Below, one piece after another: positions 38,501 to 50,500 of a stretch of 64,000 nucleotides of DNA. A program made the position numbers and the translations under genes. This stretch comes from Malachius bipustulatus (taxonomy: Eukaryota; Arthropoda; Insecta; Coleoptera; Melyridae), in the NCBI GenBank assembly GCA_910589415.1, contig OU342632.1, positions 41,839,341-41,903,340 of the forward strand, in the 5' to 3' direction. Within the stretch, counting starts at the first letter, position 1. Each line of letters opens with the position of its first letter. The notes under the pieces were generated by a model, which was not told where the DNA came from, did no database searches, and saw only the letters and a program-made list of their open reading frames with translations.

Positions 38501-41500
38501 ACGTTCGCCTTCGTCCTCCGCCGCCACCCCTGGCTCTCGCTCGTGACGCCGCCACCCCTGCGAATGCATGTGTGCACCCCTGCCCGTGTCGAGTGTTACC
38601 CCTGTCCACTTAAGGGGGTGAGGGTGAGAGTGTCGACCGACCGTCGTCCAGCCCCAGTCGCGATAGCGCGTTCGCGGTTACCTATAGTGCGATTGTGTCT
38701 CGGTCGCAGAGATAGTGCAACACCAACACCATCACGGAAACAATAGGAGAAACGGGAGAGTGTGGGGATGTGCTGAGTGATAGCAGGATGGAGTTCAAAT
38801 ATCCCCATTATCTGCCTAATCTGCAGCATCCGCATCCGTATTATTATAACGGAGGTAAGAAAACCCTTATCCTTCGTTTATAATGTGCGTGAGGGTAGAT
38901 GTAAGTTTCTTATCGGATTGACGGATTCCAGACAATGGAAATGTGTAAATGTATGTAAATAAATACAAAAAAAAGGGAGAGGGGGGATGTAATTGCGGGA
39001 GGTTTTTATTATTTCTCTGATAATTGATCGTCAGGAAATAATGAAAGTTTTTTTTTTTATTAATTATTATCATTCACGATCGGTTCAGGGTAAATGGTTA
39101 CAAAAATTGATAAATATTTTACTCCCATCCGGTACGTAATTATCGTAATTATTAATGCAGGAAACGCAATATTTCAGTAATAATTATAATTATAAAAGGA
39201 TTATAATATATTTTTTATTTATTTTATATTTAAGTTTTTTTTTAATTTTTATTGTGTACCAAGTAATTATTATAATTCTATAATGTAGGCTGTAAAAAAT
39301 TGTACCTATAAGCACTCTTATTATAATAGTGTGCAAAATACATAGTAACGAAATACTGTCGGGATTTTTACCTAATTCTAGCATTTTACCGTCATAAAAA
39401 TATTATTTTTCCACACGCAGGAGTTGATTTAATTCGACGCGAGACGCGACTTCAAAATCACGGTAGAAATTGCGTATTATCGCTCTAGGGAGTAATGTAC
39501 CCACCACACCAACCCACCTATAGAAAACTCCCATCGTCGATAACAACGTCTTGACACGAATAACTGAAGTTCTATAAAATAACGCCTGCTCATGGCAGTT
39601 TTTATCTCGTCATTCTTGGCCTTGGCCCTTTGGATATTTCAAGAATAATTCGCATTTCTCGCCCTGGATTAGAATGTACTTATGTAGGTAATATAGCTCA
39701 TTATGATTATCCAATATGTACCTACGGTAATTTGTTATTTTAAAACCAAAATTTTAAGACATAGACCGTTGTTATCATGATCATAATAAACGATGAACGA
39801 AGAGATAAAAAAATTCTGGCGGAAAAAATCCTTTCCACCCTTTGACAATGAAATAATGTTTTTGTCAATTTCGTTGTCTATAAGGTTCCGCGTAAATTAA
39901 ATTTTTATTTTAACTTCTTGCCGCATTGACATTATTTCATATGTTTTAATCGCTAGTAGATATTATAGTACCTACTTTTGTCGATAAATAAGCGCGTATA
40001 AGTATGCACCTACTTACCTAAACCAGCGTGAAATAAAATTTTAAACGGACGAAATATGAAACCTTATTTAAATGAATAGAATATCGAATGTCCTGCTCGT
40101 TGGGGTCGAAAAAAACACCCCTGCTGAAATGCGAAAAGGTAAACAGTATGACCCATGTCCCCTACAATGGATATCTTCCATAAAAACCGGGTTTGACAAA
40201 ATACTGGTTTGTGTCCTGTGAAATTGAAACCACATAGACAAAACAAATAATAATCGCATTAAGACACCCCTAGATCCAGCTGGGCCGGTTCCCTATAGCA
40301 ACCCTAAAAAATATCAAAGAAAAAACAGTTTGATGTCTACTAAAGTACTTAATCGCGAGGAAAAAGTTCGATCTTCTCATGCCTCGGGGATTTTCGTAAT
40401 TTTGAAATTTATAAAACCGAAAGAAACCGAAATAAAAATTGTATGCGAAAAACGTATTCAGATGTGTAAAGTCATACATCTTCTTCCCCTCTTGTATAAC
40501 ATTATCGACAGACGTGTGTTTGACACCAGCACCAGAGTCTTATCAAGCCTGTGGCAAAGGAGCAGGACTCTTCTTCTTTCCAGCGTTGCCACTCCTTATC
40601 ACCTCCCAATTATTATTTATCAGTATCTACGAACCATTTACAGATCCTTTAACTAGGTATGTATTATTGCCTCGACTGATAGGTGATAATAATTATGTAA
40701 TACCGTGGATCGGAAAAAATCGTTTTGTTATAAACTTCGTAACGAAGGACGCGGGATGCGTTCCTGGATGTTTGCGTTTGACAACGTCGCGGAGGCTTAT
40801 CCAGGATCGGTTTCGGGAATAAGGCACAAAGCGCGCCGTGGAGGCAATGAATATTTGATTTCTGGCAAGGGATGCGGGGGAGAAGTGACGTGTCGGGCGG
40901 ACTTTACGACTCGAAGCCACCCTCGTGAGGCATCTTTGCCTGGTATCCTGCTTCCTGCCTATGTCCTTGGAATGTATTATAGATGAGTTATGATCGGGGT
41001 CGGAAGTGATGGATGAAGTAACCTTTTACGGCATATTTCATATTTTTATACTCGAAATAACACGGTCCGGATTAATGATGAAGGGAGGCACGTTCACATT
41101 AATAGAATGTAAGGATATTGAAATGTTTTTGGAAAATTGTGCATATCTACTGGAATTCTTAAAACGCTAGATAAATCGTTGCCGGGATTTAGTTGAACAT
41201 TTAGGCACCTAGTCCAATAACGCGAAATCTGTCGCCATCAGATCCCAACTGCAGTTTTCTACTCGAGTTTACCTTTTTTTTTACCACTTTGATGCAAAAT
41301 TTCTCATTTCTTTTCTTATAAAAGAAAAACTAATGGGGCAATCTAAATGGTCCCAAAGGACGAAGTGTAGAGAATTAAAATGCGAAGAAAATTAGAGCTA
41401 AAACCACCCGCATTATTAAAAGAGAAAAAAACAAAAAAGCCTCTTTTTCAAAAATTCGTAACTCCATTTTTGAGGTGTATAGTACAGGCTCTTTGCGAGA

Positions 41501-44500
41501 TCGTCGACATTTTTATAGGTTTGGAAAGTAGAAGTGTTTAGCTATAAAACGTCAATCCTTTTTTTCCCTTTAAATGCTGAAAAATATGTAAAAATTGCGC
41601 GCAAACATGAGCGAAAACCTCATCTGCTGTTCCATTCCCCACTCTTACGCTCTCGGTCGTTTGCGCGCAATTTTTACCTTTATGGGTAAAACCGATCCGG
41701 TTGTTTCATCTCTTGTTTTCTTCCTAATTTAATTCTCTACAATTCGTCCATTGGGACCATTTAGTTGCCCCATCAGTTTTTCTTTCATAGGCAAAAAAGA
41801 AAAATGCGATTTTTTGCACAAAAATGTTAATAAAAAAAGAAAATGTTAAACTCGAGTAGAAAACTGTGCAGTGATGTTCTGGGTGCTATTCCGCGTGTGA
41901 TGACTCCGGCGGTATTCCATTACTATTTTTGCTTGGTCTAAATGGTTGTAACAAATAAATAATATGTTGAAATGACATGTAATTTTTATGGTTACCTCCA
42001 CGTTACACGCAATATTAGTTTAGCGTTATTCAAATCGACCCCTTCCTTCATGCCTTCAGGCATTCATTAATAAAGGGTTCTCTGCAGGTGTCACCGGCCA
42101 CCGAATTGTAACGAACCACGCACTGTGGCACAATCAAGTGGGATTTTTACCGTATCTGTATTATATACACGTAAAAAGTGCCGTGTCATTAAATTACCCC
42201 AAAAAGAAAATTCTAGAATAAAACTCTCACAGAAAGAAGGGTCATTGTTGGGAGTTCGGGTGTCTGATATAGGTACCGTTGTCGAACTAATAAATAATCG
42301 CTAAACCCTTGGCTTAATACTATACAAACAAATTGATCAATTATTTTATTCTCGCATATGTATGTATAATTATGTACCTACCAATACAATACGTAATTAC
42401 TGTGCGCGCGTACATGCGTTTAAAATTCTGGAAGTTGTAAATTATTCAACTGCCCCTGGAAAGACATGCAGAATATTATACGGTCATATTCTACCATACG
42501 GCTTCTTTTGTCGGAAGGGAATTAATAGGCGTTTTCTATTTCGTTCAATTTAGGTATCAGGCAGAACAGTTTCGTCTACATCACCTTATTAATCATTCTT
42601 GGATACTCAAAAATTCGCGTAATGTACCATGGCGTTTCAAAGACCAAGCACAATTTTCAATTTTGGGAATCCACCTTATCAAAAACCCGAAAAAATATAC
42701 CCTGGGTGTCCCAGTTAAACCCCCCTCCCCACCCCAATTAGATTGTAAATTCTTCTGAGTAAAAAGTGTTTTTATAATAATTATTGCTGTTGGTGTTGGT
42801 AGCGTCGAGAAAATGACCCCATCTTCGTTACCAAAAAGTATACCCTTGATAGGTATTCAGGTTGCTGACGCTGACTATGGAACAAACAGCGATGTGTTTA
42901 AGTCTCTACTGTTCAGGTTACACCAAGATGAAGGTGTCCAACCATTTTTAAATTCCTTACCGCGCGATAACATTACCTAGTTTCACAATTTCACGCCACA
43001 ATCAAGTCTAGAGTGGCCCCACTCAAATGGTCAACTTTTTGCCTTCGGTTTCAGTTTGTAAAGTAATTGCAATCATCTTTTAGGACAGCGAGGGCGTTCT
43101 CTTCGCCATTTTTAAGAGAACGATGTACCGTGAATGCCCTTACTTGATTACTAAAAAAGTTGAGTCTGCATTTCATTCAAAAAAAAAAGAAGAAACCTTT
43201 CAATACTCGTTAACTTCCGACGTAATACTGCTCAAAGAACTGCAGATTTCCTCCGAAAGAGAATTTATTGAGAGGGTTTTCCACGTGCGATGGCCTATAA
43301 CTGGGTTATGTTTACTTTAAGGGCATCGGTCGATTGCTATCTATTGACATAGACCTGCCACTTCAAAAAACCCCACAAAAAAGTCTAACGTGGTCAAATC
43401 GTTCACGCAGAATGTCCATCGTGGCGTCCTCTATGTGGCACATAGCGCCGTCCTGCTGGAGCCACATGCCGTCCATTTCCGTATCGTTCAATTTGAACCA
43501 AAATAAATCGGTTATCATCTTTTTGTAGCGGTCACTGTTGACTGTGATGGCCTCACCATGATCTAAAATCAAAATTCGCACTTCGCACCAAACGGCAACT
43601 TTGGGGATGCATTGCCAACTGGTGAACCTCGTGTGGGTTGGCGTCGCTCCATATACGGCAGTTGTGCTTTTTAACACAGCAATTCATCCAAAAATGCGCC
43701 TCGTCGCTAAAGATAATTTTCCCGCCAAAATTGGGATCCTTTCCAAATACTCCAAAGCCTGGTCAGCGAACAAACGGCGATCTATGGTCATTGCCGTTAA
43801 GTTCATGGGCCAATTGGAATTGGATATTGTACGGGTGCAGGCTCAAGTCCCGACGCAAAATTCGTCTAAAGTCTGCGAAAGGCCGAGTTGTTGTGTTCGG
43901 CTAGGAATTGACTGTCTCGAGCTCTCTTGCACATGCACTGTCTGGGACAGCGGCAATGTTCTCGACCGACCTGGTGTTTTTTGACGCACGGGTGTTAGTT
44001 GATTGATTACCGAATTTGGGACCGGTCGTCTCGAATTTGGCCACCAAATGTTGCAGAGTGGACTTTGAAGGGCCCCGCGTCTACCGTAAAATGTTTAATA
44101 TACACAGGCTGTCAAAATCGACCCGTCCCAATTGAAAACCCTTTAGTTTGGATTTATCACCATGTTATTTCCATCCCTTTTGGGCCGTTGAAAGAGGCAT
44201 TGGTTACTTCAAAATTTCATTCTTCAGCGAATGCGATGCTCTCGATTAATTGAAAGTTTATTTTTTCACATGGAAGTCACACCAGAAATAGTTGAAACCT
44301 GGTGGACAGGCCATGCATTTGGTCATTGTTAGGTTTTCTCCCTGAAATTTCAAGAAAACGAAGTGATCGTGGATGAATTATTGCTATTGTGGCCGAGGGC
44401 GATAGTAATGGCCTAAAAAAATTTTGGCGTCATGTTTATGTTAATCCAATTCCAAAACCGACGACGCGATGACTGCGAGATGAGTAATCTGCGTGGTTCT

Positions 44501-47500
44501 AGGGCATGAACAGCGAAAACGCTCCCGCAATGGCAAGGGTGTGAACATTTTTTACTGAAACTGGCACTATCCAATATTAGAACTTGTTACTGGCAAGTGG
44601 GGATTTATTTCTTTACCGCGGGAATCAACACATCTTTTGTACACGAAGTCCCGAGTTGCGGGTTTAACATCTTTAGATCAGGGATCAGAGTGACGTCAGC
44701 TAGAAAAGCTTTCATCTCTCATTGTAAACGAAAATTCTGTGGAGGGGCAATAACAATTATCTCTGTGTGCGAGAACAATAATTATTATTGTTCTCATTGT
44801 TACTGAGCATTTAAGAAAGTTTAGTACTTATTTTAGCGTTCCAGTTACCTACTTTTTTAGTTTTTTATTAGATCAAATTGATGCCTCCATGTGTGTAGTT
44901 TTGGATAATTTACAAAGCAAATTCGAGTTTTCCTTGATAGATAAAGATGGACGGACACAGAGGATTGTGATATAGTTATTTGCCAGATTCGCATGCGCGT
45001 ATACGATGACTAAATTTTATCCTAATTAACCTTCCACATCTATTTTTTTTTATATCCATTTCCATATAAATCAACTATGTTATTTGCGAAAGCAGAACCA
45101 ACCAAGACAGTTTGCATCTCGCAAATATAATCCCACGTCGCCGCCTGTAATCCCCGGCGACTATACGCGGCGGTCTTTGGGGTCCCGGGACACCGGCCCG
45201 GAGTCCGTTAGGAGGTCGCCCCTTCCGGCTGACCTGGCGACCCGACCTGCCTGACCCCCGACCGGATCGAGGGGCGGCCATATATCATTCCCTTGCGCGA
45301 TGTTCACACCGCCGGGGCGCCGGTGATTAACTCCCGGGACGGAACGGGGACCGGCCGAGGGGAAGGGATGTTCACGAGGGCTAATGGGATGTTCAACTGT
45401 TCGTGTTATTGAGGTTTGTCGGGAGGGTCGGCGTGTAGCGTGTATGAATAAAACTGCTGCTGGTGGGAACGTGGCTGAAGGATTCGTTTTAAGCTCGAGT
45501 ATTATTTGGACGACGGTTCATTTTTTCTTAAAATTTTTCGATTATCTACTCAACATAATTTACTCAATTTAAACTATCTACCTACCTGTTTGCAAGACAG
45601 GAATTTTTTCTTGAACACCGTCTTCAAAGTTTTTTAAGGCCTGGTGTAAAAAGAGTTGTTTTTAATAAATGAGAAATCTTTTACACATGGTGATCAATAA
45701 TGGCTGTTACAGTTGACGATACTAAAAATAAATAAATAGGCGTTAGTGATTAGGTACTCTGCTTATTTTATTCATTTGTGGATTAGGAAGCTTAGAAGTT
45801 CTGGAAGCTTGATCCCTAATGTAATATCGCCGCGCGGTAATGAAAGATGATTACAGCGGTGTAGATTCAAGATCGTTTACAATATTTTTATGGGATTTAT
45901 AAAAATTTGGGCCACTTACTGAGCGTCAAAATGTTTACTCTGTGTAGAGCATAGGCTTGTCAATCCTGGAGATTATTATTATACCAGCTTTGTGTTCTAA
46001 AGCACTGATAGTTTTATTGTATTTTGGGGATTTCATGAAACATATTATCATACATCATAATTTTTTTTTTATAAAATCTTGTGTAAAAATTATACAGGTG
46101 TCCCAGTTTTTGACTTAACTTTAGTCCAGGAATGCGCCTTTAAATTTAGTATATGCATTTAAGTAACATTCTGTATACCATTGTAAAGTGCACTTACTAT
46201 TTAAGAATAGCTGTAGTATATTGTTGGGGAGTTGAAAAAATAGCAAGTTAAAAGAAAACTTTTTACTCAGAAGAAAATTTACTACCTAAATATAAATTTT
46301 TCTAGGAAAAAACTGGGACACCCTGTATATTGTATCGACTTTCACGGTATTCCCGTAATAAACCTTTTTAGGATTTCGCAAAAATGAATATTTACAGTAA
46401 TAATATAAAACAATAATACCTATCTGAATAAATAATCACTTCATCTGTCTCAATTATTCACTTCACTTGTCTTGTCAGTAACAATGTGTTCTCCCTAGGT
46501 TGAGTGCCAGTCTTTAAACTTCACTTGTCTACTTTCTCCTTCTTATCGCCAAATGGCAAATAAAACTACTTGCATTTCACTCAACAAAACTTACAGCTCT
46601 TTTTTGGTACACGTTTACAGCTGTAATGACTTATCTAGTAGCACTATAACTCTTTCCTCTCTAGTAGCCCTATGACTAGCTCAATGGCTGACTTACTATC
46701 CTTCTTTTTTGACAATAGTACATATTTGGCGATAATTTAGTGCTGGTAATCTTATGAAAATACATATTTAAAAAATTCAGCAATAAAACATGTATGTAGC
46801 TGATTAGTATTATTACAAGCCTACTCATAAATTGAGCCGTAAAGGGAGACAATTCCTGCAAAATACAAATTCAAATAATTCTATACAATAAAATTATTAT
46901 TCAGTTGCACTATTAATCAGTAATAATTATTGCTGTTTAACTTATATACTCAACTTATAAATAAACCAGATAATTGAATCTAACCATTGATGCAAGCAAC
47001 ACTCCTTATTTACCATTACGTACATGCATTATCTCTCCTAACTACCCACTTACCATTTCGCTTGATCCCAATCTATTGAGGTCAGAAGTCATGTGTGGTC
47101 AGCTCCAGAGCATCACCATCACCACCACCTCTTGTATGATTTCCATGGGTCACTGCAGTGTCAGAGGCCAAGGTTAATTACTTAGTGCCATCTATTATCA
47201 ACACTTATTCATTGTTGACTGGCAGAGATCAGGAGTCATTGCGAGATATCGATAATAGTAAATAATGATGCATTGCAAAAAATCATTGGAAAATAAAATA
47301 TAATTTTGGATTAATTTTTTTGTTCCTCCTATCAGTCTTTTCATAAATCTACTTTTATTTTATTTCTATATCTATTAATCTTCATAATCACTTCACTACT
47401 GTAGTAACGCCAGGATGCATCCTGTAGGTCATAAAACTCAATAGGCAATAAATCAGTAAAAATTGACATTCCATGTTGGGCTATTTTATTTGAGGGTTCT

Positions 47501-50500
47501 TTAAGATCACTCTACTTAGTAAATTCAGAAATTACTTTATTAACTGCCCTTGGAGTTCATAAAAATAATTTCTTCTGGTCTTATAGAAACTAGACAGACA
47601 ATTTTGAACTTTTGAATGACTGATGCCTTTAGTGATGGATATATTTATTTTTCTAATTAATTAACCAAAGCTTTTGCCTGTGGTCATAAGTGATGGATCA
47701 GAATGTATGCCTGTTACTATAACCATTACATATTGTACGTATTGTTTTGTAACTGGTCACAAAGCATTAAAAGAAAGTTAAAGCTAAAATTACAGGGCAC
47801 CAAAATTCAATTCCCGGTTCAAAACTTGGCATTTTATGAGATAATTCTCATGAAATGTTTACCTTACAGAATTTTTACTGCCTTGAACTAGTTTCAATCA
47901 CACCTTCAAGCACCAATAATGCAACCTACTTTATCTAATTTCTGTCCTCATTTTATTGCAGTTGCGGGAAGCACTGTGAAGATCCCAACAACGAGTAACG
48001 GGAGCACGAAACCTAGAGTTTCGACGGCTCACGTGGTACCCGGTCCCGGTCCAGGGACCACCTCTCAGGGGTCTCATTCGTTTGCTGCAGCCTTACGAAA
48101 TCTGGCTCAGCAATCGGTTCCCGGATCGAGCGAACATTCTTCAGGCAGCCAACAACCGCCGGAAGCTCATAGACGTGAGATCGGTGAGTAAACAGAAATC
48201 CAAAGAAATGTGAAAGAAAAAAAGCTGCTACCTGGTTTCTTTTATTCTACATCATTGCATTACTTTTTCTATGTCTAATATTTATTATTAACAAATTTTT
48301 TCAGGTACACATTACAAATTCAAAAATCGTGCTTACAATAATAATTATTTCAGTTCCCGTTCCTGAGAAAATCAAACCCGCACCCGAGGTTTCGACTCTC
48401 TACACTTCAAGCGGCCCTACTTCCGCCAGATCGTCTGAACCTAGACACACGATCGCTTCCGACAGATATGCGGGACCTGACGTTTCTCGGAGCGGTTTTC
48501 AACCGTACAGGCCGGAAGAGAGGTGAGAAGTTTTATTGGAAATGCGTTCCGGTCGTAAGTGTCTATTTATAGGCTGCCACAAGTTCCTGTCGGGTTAGAA
48601 GTTGGCGGATACTCGCCTTATCCGCCCTACCCGTCTCTGTCTCTTGTGGACGAGCAGCTGTATTACGAGAGAATGGGACTTTTGAGGCCACCTTGGCCCC
48701 CTTTGGGTCCCACCGCTTATCTACCTTATATGATTCCCGGACCTATGCCGTTGTACATGCATGAAAGGTAAGTGGTTCGAGATTACTATTTTACGGCTCT
48801 GTTATGATGCATCATGAATAATTTTTTCTTAGGTTAAAAATGGAAGAAGAACACCGTCACCGTTTAGCAGTAGCGAGAAAAGAAGAGCACATAGAGCGCG
48901 AGTTATTGGAACATCGAGAACTGCTCCAACAACAACGAGAACGTGATCAAAGGGAAAAGGAGCGTGCGCAAAGAGAAAGAGAGAAATCTCGCATATCTCC
49001 CCTTGTTGCCCCTCCTTCTCACCTGGGATCTCCTATGATGTTACCGATGATGCATCCCGGCAGCATGCTCCCTCCCACACCTCACCCTTTGTCCTCTAGC
49101 TCCCGGCACTCACCGATGAATTCCGGTTTTTTGACACCCAACTCTCTATCTCAAAGTTATCCGGTTCCCCGATCGAGTCCCTCCCTGCAGCGACACTCTC
49201 CCCACCTACATCCGAATCAGGTGTACTCGCTCAATCTCTCCCACCAGAGACAGAGCCCGAAGATGGTACAACCTTCCGGACCCCTCATCAGCAGCAGCAC
49301 GAGTCTTGTTCCTCCTTCTAGTCCCGTTGCGTCCAAGTCGTCGATGGCAAAAATCGGAGCTCCGGTGACGTCCCCCGTCGCTCTGGTGACGAGCTCGGTG
49401 GTTACCAGCGAAGCGGTGAGCTCAAGCACGAGTCAAGGTAACGGAGTTAAGGGGGCAGCCGAGGATGGTCAGAGCGCAGGTGAGGGGATTCGCGACAAAG
49501 GAGCAAATGCCTGACCCCCAGCCATGCTTGCCAATCACTGTACTCAACATTTAGTTTATGGTAATAATTGTGGTTTTTGTTGGTCTATTTTACTTTTCGC
49601 ATGTTTTTTTTTTGTGTTTTAGCTTGGTAAGCGATTTCATATTCCTAAGGGCAAGGGTTATTATTCATGTGCAACAGTTGCACCTCTCAGTGTGCTTTAA
49701 TGTGTATGTGTGTACGTGTACACAAGAAGTGTGTAGGAATGTTTTGCAAATAATAAATTCTATTAAAAGTTACCTTTCTCATCTTTTAACTGATTTTATT
49801 TGTTGCTTAATAAAAGCTTTGGTATTAATTTCACTAATAAATTCATTCATTAATAATCCTAACATGACTTTATAGACTTTTTTAAGTGCGTATAAATAAT
49901 CAAGTCAGGTCAGGTAGGCAAAAAAACTCACCAAATTGAAACTAAAACCTCAGTCACTTTCACCTCTTAAGAGCTGCAAGTGCTGCAACTGCATGAAAGA
50001 TTTACCTGGAAGGCGCTTCCAGATTAATAAAAAGTAATCGACTTCTTTGCTTCTTTTGCTTCTTCATGTGAGGGGAATACGATTAATCAGGTTTTAGATT
50101 TTTTAACATTTTTCATTCAAATAACCCCAAGATTACATTAAATTTAACAAGTCTCGGTTTCTCTGTGAAACTGGACTTAAAACTGTGATATAATAAATAG
50201 GTAGTGGATATTTTACAATAATAATCAGTGAAGCATCGGACACTAATTGAATAGCTACAGACTCTGCTTGTAATAATTTAAGAAATTATTAAATTTAATA
50301 ATAAGTCAAACACTATATTATGGACTTTATTAAAAACAAAGGGAACAAAAATAAATTTAAACCAATAGAGAAAATTTTAATCAAAATCATGTTTTTCTAC
50401 CCTTTGAAATGAAAATGTTTTTCTTATTTTTTAATTTTCTCTTTTCAAACTCAATAATTTAAGTTTCCTGAATAATACAATACATTTTTCAAGTATGTAA

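Larger units (their letters stand above)
31007..47961 (+). other. GSE1 intron 9 (17 kb) with internal promoter
   Basis: The largest intron. It holds a second first exon (38.4-38.85 kb), three GC-rich islands (36660-36905, 40690-40965, 45125-45375), foldback elements at 35309-36386, 41248-41872 and 46095-46325, a decayed transposase at 43330-44080, and an inverted 11-bp repeat at 38196-38320. The remaining sequence is AT-rich without recognisable features. Confidence 0.7.

Noticed and set aside
40330..40822. Overlapping frames of 108 and 127 codons
   Set aside because: No shared motif or splice signals; the 3' part only coincides with a GC-rich island.
43601..44253. Plus-strand frames of 127 and 84 codons
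   Set aside because: They are the antisense of the transposase fossil.
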